Source of the DNA: Spirochaetota bacterium
GTDB taxonomy: Bacteria > Spirochaetota > Spirochaetia > Treponematales > Breznakiellaceae
NCBI GenBank assembly: GCA_023398155.1
Contig: JAEWSV010000062.1
Coordinates: 1 to 5,292, forward strand
Reading direction: 5' to 3'
DNA: 5,292 bases
Position numbers and translations under genes: made by a program. Of this stretch, positions 1 to 5,292 are shown piece by piece. Below the pieces are notes generated by a model. That model did not search any database. It saw only the letters and a program-made list of their open reading frames with translations, and was not told the origin of the DNA. Every line of letters begins with the position of its first letter. Positions within the stretch are counted from its first letter, which is position 1.

Positions 1-592
1 GATCCAAGGTAGGCATGACGCGGTCAAGGACCGCCGTCAGTTGCGGCCCGTCACCGTAGAGGTAGAGCGCCGCGGCGCCTACCGAACCGGCGCACACGGC
101 GCACCAGTTGTTCCGCATGAGCTCCCAGTTCCAACTTTCCTGACGAGCGACGAAGGGCGCGAGGACGCGGCGATCGACCTCCGCGGCGATCCGTTCGGCC
201 ACGATCGCTTCGAGGTCCGCGCGGAGTACGTGACGGATTTCGGCAAGGGCGAAGGCCGTCTCGCAGGCGAAGAGATCCAGGCACGCCGCGCAGTCGCCGA
301 GGGCGGCCGGCTCCAAGCTCCGCCCGCCGAGGTGGGCCGGGAGCGCCCAGGTGAACTCGTCGCAGACGGCCCATATCGCGTCTTGCAGCGCCGCGAGGTC
401 CTCCGGCTTCCGATCGAGGGAGGCCGCCAGGCCGAACGCGACGAGGCGTCGGCGCCGCTCGAAATACGCCGCCTCATAGCGGAGACGGTCGCCCGTCTCG
501 TCGAAGATCCGGTACAGGGAGAAGGACAGCGACGGGATCGGCTCGCCCCTGAACGCGGCCGCGGCCCGCTCGATCTCCTCCCTGAAATCCAT
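1..592 (-). CDS. Heparinase II/III-family protein, N-terminal part (runs off left edge)
   Basis: The minus-strand frame opens at the ATG at 592-590 and stays open for 197 codons to the window edge, so the C-terminal part is missing. The visible part resembles the N-terminal (alpha/alpha) toroid of heparinase II/III-like polysaccharide lyases. Recognisable stretches are TWALPAHL (residues 81-88), DLFACETAFALAEI (106-119), a charged segment ending in RRVLAPF (141-147), and the hallmark NNWCAVCAGSVGAAALYL (161-178), followed by a VMPTLD segment. Family members cleave uronic-acid-containing glycans by beta-elimination; the beta-sandwich and the remaining catalytic residues would lie beyond the edge. 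The N-terminus (MDFREEIERAAAAF) has no signal peptide, so a cytoplasmic role on imported oligosaccharides is inferred. The gene begins two bases after the upstream permease stop, with AAAGG six bases before the ATG. The family call is fairly firm; the substrate is unknown. Confidence 0.85.
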   Translation of the reverse strand, partial: MDFREEIERAAAAFRGEPIPSLSFSLYRIFDETGDRLRYEAAYFERRRRLVAFGLAASLDRKPEDLAALQDAIWAVCDEFTWALPAHLGGRSLEPAALGDCAACLDLFACETAFALAEIRHVLRADLEAIVAERIAAEVDRRVLAPFVARQESWNWELMRNNWCAVCAGSVGAAALYLYGDGPQLTAVLDRVMPTLD

Positions 593-594
593 CG

Positions 595-1461
595 TCAGCC
601 TTTGACGCCCGTGGCCGCCACGCCCTCGATGAAGAAGCGCTGAAGGGCCAGGAACATGACGATGACCGGCACGAGCGAGACGATGGAAGCGGCCATGATG
701 AGGGCGTAGTCGGCCGAGAATTGGGCGATGAACATGCGCAGGCCGAGCTGGATCGTCTTCATCTTCTCGCTCGACAGGTAGATGAGCGGCCCCATGAAGT
801 CGTTCCAGGTCGTCACGAAGGTGAAGATCGTGAGCGTCGCGAGCGCCGGCTTGGAGAGCGGCATGAGGATGCGCGCGTAGATGCCGTACTCGGAGAGCCC
901 GTCGATCCGGGCCGCGTCGGAGAGCTCCTTGGGTATGCCGATGAAGAATTGCCGCATCAGGAAGACGCCGAAAGCGGAAATGAATTGGAGCAGGATGAGG
1001 GCCAGGTGGGTATCGTTGAGGCCGAGCTTCCGCATCATGATGAACTGGGGCACCATGTAGACCTGCCACGGGATGGCGTAAGTGCCGACGTAACCGAGGA
1101 AGAGGATGTCCCTACCCTTGAACTCCAGCCGCGCGAAGGCGTAGGCCGCGAGGCTGCTCGTGAGCAACTGGAGGAGCGTGACGATGAGGGTGATCTTGGT
1201 CGTATTGTAGATGAAGGTGAGAAAGGGAATCCGCTCCCAGATGAGGGCGTAATTCTTCCAGCGCGGCTCCTTCGGTATCCAGCGGAAGGGGAAGCGGAAG
1301 ACGTCCTTGTCCATCTGGAGGGATGCCGAGACCATCCAGAAGAAGGGCAGAAGGGTGAACGCCGCCATGGCGATGAGGATGGCGTAGAGGATCGAGGTGT
1401 TGATCCGCGCCTGGGCGGAATAGGAGCGCAGGCCGGTGCCGCTTATAGATAGCTTACCCAT
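595..1461 (-). CDS. CUT1 carbohydrate ABC transporter permease, MalG/LplC/YesQ-like
   Basis: This is a 288-residue inner-membrane permease, the second channel subunit of a sugar importer, and has the usual family length. Hydrophobic segments lie near residues 22-45, 85-110, 118-138, 152-170, 206-225 and 257-283. The cytoplasmic EAA-type loop that docks the ATPase is at about 179-205 (ELSDAARIDG, then LMPLSKP). The C-terminus QRFFIEGVAATGVKG is the conserved MalG-type ending. The same frame is open further upstream to about 1959, but that extension runs through the other permease gene in a different frame and reads as non-membrane, His/Arg-rich sequence. The ATG at 1461 is chosen because it has a well-placed GGAG and gives the normal family N-terminus. 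It overlaps the end of the upstream permease by 19 bp and ends two bases before the heparinase-family gene, indicating one operon. Confidence 0.95.
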   Translation of the reverse strand: MGKLSISGTGLRSYSAQARINTSILYAILIAMAAFTLLPFFWMVSASLQMDKDVFRFPFRWIPKEPRWKNYALIWERIPFLTFIYNTTKITLIVTLLQLLTSSLAAYAFARLEFKGRDILFLGYVGTYAIPWQVYMVPQFIMMRKLGLNDTHLALILLQFISAFGVFLMRQFFIGIPKELSDAARIDGLSEYGIYARILMPLSKPALATLTIFTFVTTWNDFMGPLIYLSSEKMKTIQLGLRMFIAQFSADYALIMAASIVSLVPVIVMFLALQRFFIEGVAATGVKG

Positions 1462-2333
1462 TTCTTCTCCACGCGGAATTGAAGCACGGTGATGACCATG
1501 ACGAGGACGAAGAGGATCATGGCGATGGCGCTCGAGTACCCGTAATCGAAATTGATGAACGCCTGGTTGTAGATCATGTAGACCAGCACGTTCGTCGCCC
1601 GCCCCGGACCTCCGCTGGTCATCACGGCGATCAAGTCGAAGACCTTGAAGCAGTTGATCGTGAGCATCATGGAAACGAAGAAGGTCGCCGGGGTGAGCAG
1701 CGGGATGGTGATGCGCCTGAACCGTTGCCAACCGCCCGCCCCGTCCATCTCCGCCGCCTCGTAGAGGCTCGGCGAGATGCCCTGCAGGGCGGCGAGGTAG
1801 ATGATCATGTAGTAGCCGACGCCGCGCCAGATGGAGGCCATGATCACCGTCGGCATGGCCCAGGTTGTGGACGCCGTCCATCGGGGAGGCTCGGCCACGC
1901 CGAGCCAGTGAAGTATGTTGTTCACCGGCCCCATGGCCGGATGGAAGATCATGTTCCACACCACCGCCACGGCCACGAGGGACGCGACGTACGGAAAGAA
2001 GAATATGGCCCGGAATACGTCCCGGCCCTTGAGCTCCCGGTTGAGGAGCACGGCGAGGATAAGGGAGAGGATCATCGTGAGCGGCACCGTGCCGACCGCG
2101 TAGTAGATCGTGTTGAGCGTGGAAATGCGGAACGTCTCGTCGCCGAGCATGCGGGTAAAATTCTTGAGCCCAGCGAACGCGATCGGGTTCGCGCCGTCCC
2201 AGGTCATGAACGAAAGCACCAAGGCGAAGGCCATCGGCGCCAAGGTGAAAATGGCGAAACCGAGCAGGTTCGGCAAGATGAAGGAATAGGCTATGAGGTT
2301 GCTTTTCAGCGCCTTGCCGGCGGACGCGGTCAT
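1443..2333 (-). CDS. CUT1 carbohydrate ABC transporter permease, MalF/LplB/YesP-like
   Basis: This is a 296-residue permease with the length and layout of short MalF/UgpA-type subunits. The first membrane segment is near residues 14-40 (YSFILPNLLGFAIF), with others near 72-97, 107-131, 162-183, 213-235 and 270-292. The EAA loop is clear at about 191-215 (YEAAEMDGAGGWQRFRRITI, then PLLTP). The WRGVGYYMIIYLAALQGI stretch (169-186) and the TSGGPGRATNVLVYMIY stretch (249-265) are also typical of the family. It forms the transmembrane channel with the downstream permease and receives sugar from the binding protein encoded upstream. The start has GGAGG at 2340-2344, six bases before the ATG. A 109-bp gap containing a duplicated hairpin separates it from the binding-protein gene. 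Confidence 0.95.
   Translation of the reverse strand: MTASAGKALKSNLIAYSFILPNLLGFAIFTLAPMAFALVLSFMTWDGANPIAFAGLKNFTRMLGDETFRISTLNTIYYAVGTVPLTMILSLILAVLLNRELKGRDVFRAIFFFPYVASLVAVAVVWNMIFHPAMGPVNNILHWLGVAEPPRWTASTTWAMPTVIMASIWRGVGYYMIIYLAALQGISPSLYEAAEMDGAGGWQRFRRITIPLLTPATFFVSMMLTINCFKVFDLIAVMTSGGPGRATNVLVYMIYNQAFINFDYGYSSAIAMILFVLVMVITVLQFRVEKKWVSYL
1465..1470 (-). promoter_or_regulatory. Ribosome binding site deciding the second permease start
   Basis: The minus strand reads GGAGAA here, with GGAG five bases before the ATG at 1461. It lies inside the 3' end of the first permease gene. It fixes the start of the second permease well downstream of where its open frame begins. Confidence 0.75.
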
Positions 2334-2365
2334 TCGAAGCCTCCGGGGATTACGTGCGAATCGAA

Positions 2366-2395
2366 GGACCGGGCGGCGTACAAGCCGCCCGGTCC
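2366..2395. repeat. Perfect 12-bp inverted repeat (stem-loop)
   Basis: The arms 2366-2377 (GGACCGGGCGGC) and 2384-2395 (GCCGCCCGGTCC) are exactly complementary, with a six-base loop GTACAA on the plus strand (TTGTAC in the minus-strand transcript). The stem is almost all G-C and should be very stable in the mRNA. It ends about 22 bases before the permease Shine-Dalgarno sequence. Confidence 0.9.
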
Positions 2396-2418
2396 GGCGG
2401 CGTACAAGCCGCCCGGTC
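2372..2418. repeat. 23-bp direct repeat duplicating the hairpin, period 24
   Basis: Positions 2372-2394 and 2396-2418 are identical 23-base sequences separated by one base. Each copy holds a GGCGGC arm, the loop GTACAA and the arm GCCGCCCGGTC. The second copy can form its own imperfect hairpin: a 6-bp GGCGGC/GCCGCC core, then a C-C mismatch, then G-C and G-T pairs. It shares 2391-2395 with the first stem. The downstream arm of copy two could also pair with the outer arm of copy one, so the two structures may compete. Confidence 0.9.
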
Positions 2419-2442
2419 AGAGTAGAGGAAGGGCCGCAGGGC

Positions 2443-3717
2443 CTATTGGCCGAGGGATTCCTTGACGCGACGGGACATGTTCGCCAGGCCCTGATCCACG
2501 GGGATCGAGCCGGTCATGATCAGCTCATGCTCCTCGTTGAGGATCTTCTCTATGACGCCGACCTTCGGATGGAGCGGCAACTCCAGGCGCACGGTCTTGG
2601 TCTCCAAGGCGGAGGCGCTGTTCTTGTCGGCGGGGAAGCCCTCGCGCTTGGTGATGATGGAGATGACGTCGTCGTTGCGGATGGCCGGCATGGAACCCTG
2701 CGCCGCGAGGATTTCCGCGCCTTCCGGACCGCAGAAGAACTTGATGAAGTCCCAGGCCGCGTCCTTGTTCTGCGACTTGGCGTTGAGGGCCAGCGAAGTG
2801 ATGGTGCCGGCGGTGGTGCCCGCGCTGACGCCCTTCGGGTGCGGGTACTTCACGATGCCCCATTTCACGTCGGTCGTACCGTCCTTCACCTTGCTCATGA
2901 GCGTGCCGATGAACCAGGAACCCATCGGGATCATGGCGATCTGCTTGTTGTAGAACAGGCCGGAGTAGTGGATGTTGCCGACCTTGAGGGATGCGTAATC
3001 CATGACGGACTGGTCTTTCTGCATCTTGAGCACGAGTTCGTAGTACGGCTTCATGAAGGAATAATCGGTGGAGATGATCTTATTCTTCCCGTCCTGCACC
3101 GTGGGGAGCTGCACCGTGGAACGCCAGGTGTGGTAGTGGGAACCGTACACGCGGTCCACGCCCGTGCCGGCGGAGACTTTCTTGGCGAGGGCGGCGTACT
3201 CGTCCCAGGTCATGTCGTTCGTGGGATACTTCACGCCGGCCTTATCGAAGGCGTCCTTATTGTAATAGAGGACCCAGACATCGCTTCGGTAGGGTAGCGC
3301 GTAGAGGGCCCCGTCTACCGTGATCTCGTCCGTAACGCCGCTATACGCCTTGAGCGCGACCTTGTCGCGGTCGATGAAGGGGGTAAGGGATTCGATCTGC
3401 TTCTTGGCGACCATGTTCGCGTACATCGGAATATCCTTGACGGAAACGATGTCGCTGTCGTCGCCTCCCGCCAGCATGATGGCCAGCTTATCGCCGTACT
3501 CGTTCGCGGGTATGTTCACGAACTCGATGGAAACGTTCGGGTGCTTCGCCGTGTAGGCGTCCACCATGGGCTGCATGTAGGTCGTCTGGGAGAGGTCCCA
3601 CACGATCATCTTGAGCTTTACGTTCCCCGACTGCGCGCTCGTTTCGCTGCCGCCGTTCGCCCAAAGGCCCGAGAAACCGACCGCGACCAGGGCGATCGTT
3701 ATGAGAAATTTCTTCAT
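2443..3717 (-). CDS. Periplasmic carbohydrate-binding protein of an ABC transporter (SBP_bac_1 type)
   Basis: This is a 424-residue extracellular solute-binding protein, the usual size for family 1. Residues 1-20 form a signal peptide: a KK n-region, a hydrophobic core ITIALVAVGFSGL, and probable cleavage after Trp-Ala, leaving NGGSE. There is no lipobox cysteine, so the protein should be soluble in the periplasm. Family marks include the mature start KLKMIVWDLSQ (34-44), DGALYALPYRSDVWVLYYNK (135-154), IAMIPMGSW (270-278), SLALNAKSQNKDAAWDFIKF (308-327) and CGPEGAEIL (329-337). Aromatic residues near 137-152, 200-208 and 278-279 may line the sugar site. AAGGAGG at 3725-3731, seven bases before the ATG, supports the start. 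It heads the transporter operon and delivers sugar to the two permeases downstream. The ligand is inferred to be an oligosaccharide matching the heparinase-family gene. Confidence 0.95.
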   Translation of the reverse strand: MKKFLITIALVAVGFSGLWANGGSETSAQSGNVKLKMIVWDLSQTTYMQPMVDAYTAKHPNVSIEFVNIPANEYGDKLAIMLAGGDDSDIVSVKDIPMYANMVAKKQIESLTPFIDRDKVALKAYSGVTDEITVDGALYALPYRSDVWVLYYNKDAFDKAGVKYPTNDMTWDEYAALAKKVSAGTGVDRVYGSHYHTWRSTVQLPTVQDGKNKIISTDYSFMKPYYELVLKMQKDQSVMDYASLKVGNIHYSGLFYNKQIAMIPMGSWFIGTLMSKVKDGTTDVKWGIVKYPHPKGVSAGTTAGTITSLALNAKSQNKDAAWDFIKFFCGPEGAEILAAQGSMPAIRNDDVISIITKREGFPADKNSASALETKTVRLELPLHPKVGVIEKILNEEHELIMTGSIPVDQGLANMSRRVKESLGQ

Positions 3718-3724
3718 CGCTCAT

Positions 3725-3731
3725 CCTCCTT
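3725..3731 (-). promoter_or_regulatory. Strong ribosome binding site of the binding-protein gene
   Basis: The minus strand reads AAGGAGG, then seven bases, then the ATG at 3717. A second ATG in another frame lies directly against this motif (3724-3722); it is too close to be used and encodes nothing recognisable. This is the strongest Shine-Dalgarno sequence in the window, which fits the high demand for binding protein. Confidence 0.85.
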
Positions 3732-3758
3732 CTTGATGTGAAAGAAGCCTACACCCGG

Positions 3759-3789
3759 TTTCCGCAAACGGAAAATGAGATATTTTCCG
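3759..3789. repeat. Three-arm palindrome (TTTCCG / CGGAAAAT / ATTTTCCG)
   Basis: The arm CGGAAAAT (3769-3776) pairs perfectly with ATTTTCCG (3782-3789) across the spacer GAGAT. The same middle arm also pairs with TTTCCG (3759-3764) across CAAA. The two TTTCCG copies are 25 bp apart in direct orientation. The cluster lies about 28-58 bp upstream of the Shine-Dalgarno sequence, so it could be a protein-binding site overlapping a promoter, or alternative stem-loops in the leader RNA. Confidence 0.6.
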
Positions 3790-3874
3790 ATTTGATGGGT
3801 GCGAACGGCCAAATCCCCGCCCCTAAGACCGACAAGAAGATGGAATATTCTACGCGAACGGTGTTTTTATACGG

Positions 3875-5292
3875 TCAATCGAAAGAATTCGAGATCCGCC
3901 CATCGGCGCCATCTATCCCGCCGCCCATGACGGCGTAGCGCAGATGGTATTCCCGCGGGGACATGCCCGTCACCCGCTTGAAAACCTTGCTGAAATAGTA
4001 CGCGTCCTCGTAGGCGAGGAGCTGGGCTATCTCGTACATCTTGTAGCGCCCGGCGACGATGAGTTCTTTGGCCTTTTCCATCTTGACCGAGGCGACGAAC
4101 TCGACGAATCCCGTGCCGTTGTACTTCTTGAAGATCGAACTGAGGTGATTCGGCGATACCTGGAAGTGCGCGGCGACCTCCGGCAGGCTTATCTTCTCCG
4201 CCCAACGCGCGGTCACGTACTCGCGGACTCCGGCCACGAGCGGATTTCGGCCGCGCGCGATGTCCCCCTCGAAACGCGCGGCTAGACCGTCCCTGACCGT
4301 CCTCAGCCAATCCCGCATGGCCGCGCCGTCTTCGGCCGAGAAGAGGGACCGATAGCCCGAAACCACGTCCGGGAAGAATGAATCCAGAAGGATCGCGGCG
4401 CCCTCCAGGCGTCCCAGGATCGCGTAAAGGAGATCGCAGCACACCGCGAGCGTCTCGGCCGCGCTCACGGCGTCGCCCTCGAGATCGGCGAGGGCCGCGT
4501 CCAGCGAGGAAGCGACGAGGTCGGCCTGCCGCGTCTCCACCGCACGGGCCAGGTCCGCCACGATGCGCTCCATGGACTCCGAATCGGCCAGGCTCCGGAG
4601 CGATCTCGCGGCAGTCGGCCCGCGGCCCGCCGCGTGGCGCACGACCGGCCGGAACGCGTCCGCGCTCTCGAGGGCGCGCTCCGCCGCGCGGTACGAATCG
4701 GGAAGCCGGAGGAGGGCGTCCACCGCCGGTCCGATGCCGGCCGTGAGGGCTACCGCGAAATAACGTTCCGCGGGCTCCCGCGCCCGTTCCACGGCCGCGT
4801 AGGCCGCGGCCTCGGCCGATTCCGGCGCCAGGTCGGCCCCGTCGAAGGAGAGGGATACGGCGAAGCGCGTCGGGCCGAGGGGAGCGACGCGGACCGCGGC
4901 TTCCCTGCCCGCCACCTGCCTGACGGTATCCGCCACGCAACGGTAGGTGCGCTCGCGTTCCTCTTCCGATAACCGGTCTCCGTGTTGGTAGTCGACGGAA
5001 AATACCGCCGCGCAGTGGAGGCCCGCGGGGAAGGCGGCGACGAGCTCTTCGCTTACCGATCGGCCGCCTACGCCCGGGGCCGCGGCTTCAACGGGGCCGG
5101 CGGCATCTTCCTGGGCCGCTGCTCCGACGGCGGCTCCGGCGGCGGCTCCGGCCGAAGCCCCGGCCGAGGCTACCCCCGTAAGGAAACGCGCGAATACCGC
5201 TTCGGGGAAAGGCATCGACTGCGCCGCGGCCGCCCGGGGCAGTCCCGTCCGCTTCGCGAGCACGGCCGCCATAGCCTTTTCCACGGTCCCGC
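3875..5292 (-). CDS. YesN-like AraC-family response regulator, C-terminal part (5' end off right edge)
   Basis: The frame is open from the window edge to the TGA at 3877-3875. The first start codon visible is a GTG at 5284, giving 469 residues. The C-terminal 100 residues are a classic AraC DNA-binding domain with two helix-turn-helices: ISLPEVAAHFQVSPNHLSSI (365-384) and MYEIAQLLAYEDAYYFSKVF (416-435), followed by KRVTGMSPREYHLRY. The middle part (about 80-345) resembles the linker of YesN-type regulators, with VALTAGIGPAVDALLRLPDS (178-197) followed by YRAAERALE. The N-terminal stretch AMAAVLAKR looks like the helix leaving a receiver domain, so the receiver is probably encoded beyond the edge and the GTG is probably internal. 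An Ala/Gly-rich segment (38-70) and a Gly-rich tail after the DNA-binding domain are unusual. It likely activates the transporter genes downstream. Confidence 0.9.
   Translation of the reverse strand, partial: GTVEKAMAAVLAKRTGLPRAAAAQSMPFPEAVFARFLTGVASAGASAGAAAGAAVGAAAQEDAAGPVEAAAPGVGGRSVSEELVAAFPAGLHCAAVFSVDYQHGDRLSEEERERTYRCVADTVRQVAGREAAVRVAPLGPTRFAVSLSFDGADLAPESAEAAAYAAVERAREPAERYFAVALTAGIGPAVDALLRLPDSYRAAERALESADAFRPVVRHAAGRGPTAARSLRSLADSESMERIVADLARAVETRQADLVASSLDAALADLEGDAVSAAETLAVCCDLLYAILGRLEGAAILLDSFFPDVVSGYRSLFSAEDGAAMRDWLRTVRDGLAARFEGDIARGRNPLVAGVREYVTARWAEKISLPEVAAHFQVSPNHLSSIFKKYNGTGFVEFVASVKMEKAKELIVAGRYKMYEIAQLLAYEDAYYFSKVFKRVTGMSPREYHLRYAVMGGGIDGADGRISNSFD
5121..5170. repeat. 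Imperfect 12-bp tandem repeats encoding an Ala/Gly linker
   Basis: On the plus strand GCTCC recurs at 5121, 5133 and 5145, exactly 12 bases apart, within GGCGGCTCC-like units, with degenerate copies (GAAGCCCC, GAGGCTACC) after them. In the regulator these encode runs such as SAGAAAGAAVGAAA. This is low-complexity sequence that could expand or contract by slippage without breaking the frame. Confidence 0.65.

Larger units (their letters stand above)
2334..2442 (-). promoter_or_regulatory. Intercistronic region with tandem GC-rich hairpins
   Basis: This gap separates the binding-protein stop from the first permease start. It contains a strong stem-loop and an almost exact 24-bp tandem copy of it. 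In sugar-transporter operons of this order, such structures commonly stabilise the upstream binding-protein message or partly attenuate transcription, so that much more binding protein than permease is made; that role is inferred here. The minus strand after the outer stem reads TTCGATTCG, so there is no proper U-tract for an intrinsic terminator. Confidence 0.6.
3718..3874 (-). promoter_or_regulatory. Probable promoter/operator region between regulator and binding-protein gene
   Basis: This 157-bp non-coding gap is more AT-rich than the flanking genes. It holds a three-arm inverted-repeat cluster (3759-3789) and three copies of an 8-mer CCGTTYGC on the minus strand. No hairpin followed by a T-run is visible after the regulator stop, so read-through from the regulator is possible. 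Candidate core elements are poor: TTGACC at 3878-3873 has a TAGAAT 20 bases downstream (too far apart), and TATAAA at 3870-3865 lacks a good -35. A transporter promoter here is likely from context, but its exact position cannot be called. Confidence 0.5.

Noticed and set aside
41..643. 200-codon plus-strand open frame at the left end
   Set aside because: It is antisense to the heparinase-family gene, whose conserved motifs are on the minus strand.
1462..1959. N-terminal extension of the second permease
   Set aside because: The frame is open, but it overlaps the first permease in another frame and gives hydrophilic His/Arg-rich sequence. The ATG at 1461 has a good ribosome binding site and the normal family N-terminus.
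2366..2395. Intrinsic terminator after the binding-protein gene
   Set aside because: The stem is strong, but the transcript continues with UUCGAUUCG rather than a U-run, and co-directional permease genes follow at once.
1479..2465. 328-codon open frame on the plus strand
   Set aside because: It is antisense to the first permease, extremely rich in His, Asp, Glu and Arg, and crosses the hairpin repeats. It is a shadow of a membrane-protein gene.
2293..3297. 334-codon open frame on the plus strand
   Set aside because: It lies antisense to the binding-protein gene, reads as His/Arg/Gly/Val-rich sequence with no recognisable domain, and is explained by high GC at third codon positions of the real gene.
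3777..3805. Possible sigma-70 promoter TTCGCA, 17 bp, TATCTC for the transporter operon
   Set aside because: The spacing is right, but the -10 matches at only three of six positions and sits in the palindrome spacer. It is too weak to call.
3843..3850. GAATATTC palindrome as terminator or operator
   Set aside because: It is an 8-bp AT-rich palindrome with no loop or T-run; this is easily expected by chance.
3867..4940. 357-codon minus-strand open frame within the regulator
   Set aside because: It is an Arg/Gly-rich alternative frame of the regulator gene. The other frame carries the AraC DNA-binding domain.

Overview
The window looks like part of a high-GC bacterial carbohydrate-uptake locus. 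Every supported gene is on the minus strand, so transcription runs from right to left. The gene order is a YesN-like AraC-family regulator (5' end beyond the right edge), a sugar-binding protein, two CUT1-type ABC permeases, and the N-terminal third or so of a heparinase II/III-family protein that runs off the left edge. The most likely source is a spirochaete (Spirochaetota). The binding protein has a signal sequence ending in Trp-Ala followed by Asn-Gly-Gly-Ser-Glu, a style common in spirochaetal binding proteins. It also has no lipobox cysteine, which points to an organism with an outer membrane, although YesN plus CUT1 operons are otherwise typical of Firmicutes. This assignment is an inference.

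Layout: the regulator occupies 3875-5292. A 157-bp gap (3718-3874) holds a cluster of inverted repeats with TTTCCG/CGGAAA arms and is the obvious place for a promoter or operator, but no convincing -35/-10 pair is visible. The binding protein (2443-3717) has a strong Shine-Dalgarno sequence. A 109-bp gap (2334-2442) carries a tandemly duplicated GC-rich hairpin. The permeases (1443-2333 and 595-1461) overlap by 19 bp. The heparinase-family gene starts at 592, two bases after the second permease stops. The last three genes therefore look translationally coupled.

Working model: a two-component system, with YesN here and its kinase presumably just off the right edge, senses an extracellular carbohydrate. 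It induces a periplasmic binding protein and membrane channel that import an oligosaccharide, and a lyase-like protein without a signal peptide cleaves it in the cytoplasm. The heparinase II/III relative suggests a uronic-acid-containing oligosaccharide, but the substrate cannot be read from this sequence. No ATPase gene is present, which is usual for CUT1 operons that borrow a shared MsmX/UgpC-type ATPase.

I found no clearly new biological system. The points most worth a second look are the duplicated hairpin between binding protein and permease, the three-arm palindrome upstream of the binding protein, and the substrate of the heparinase-linked transporter. No RNA genes, mobile elements or CRISPR arrays were seen.
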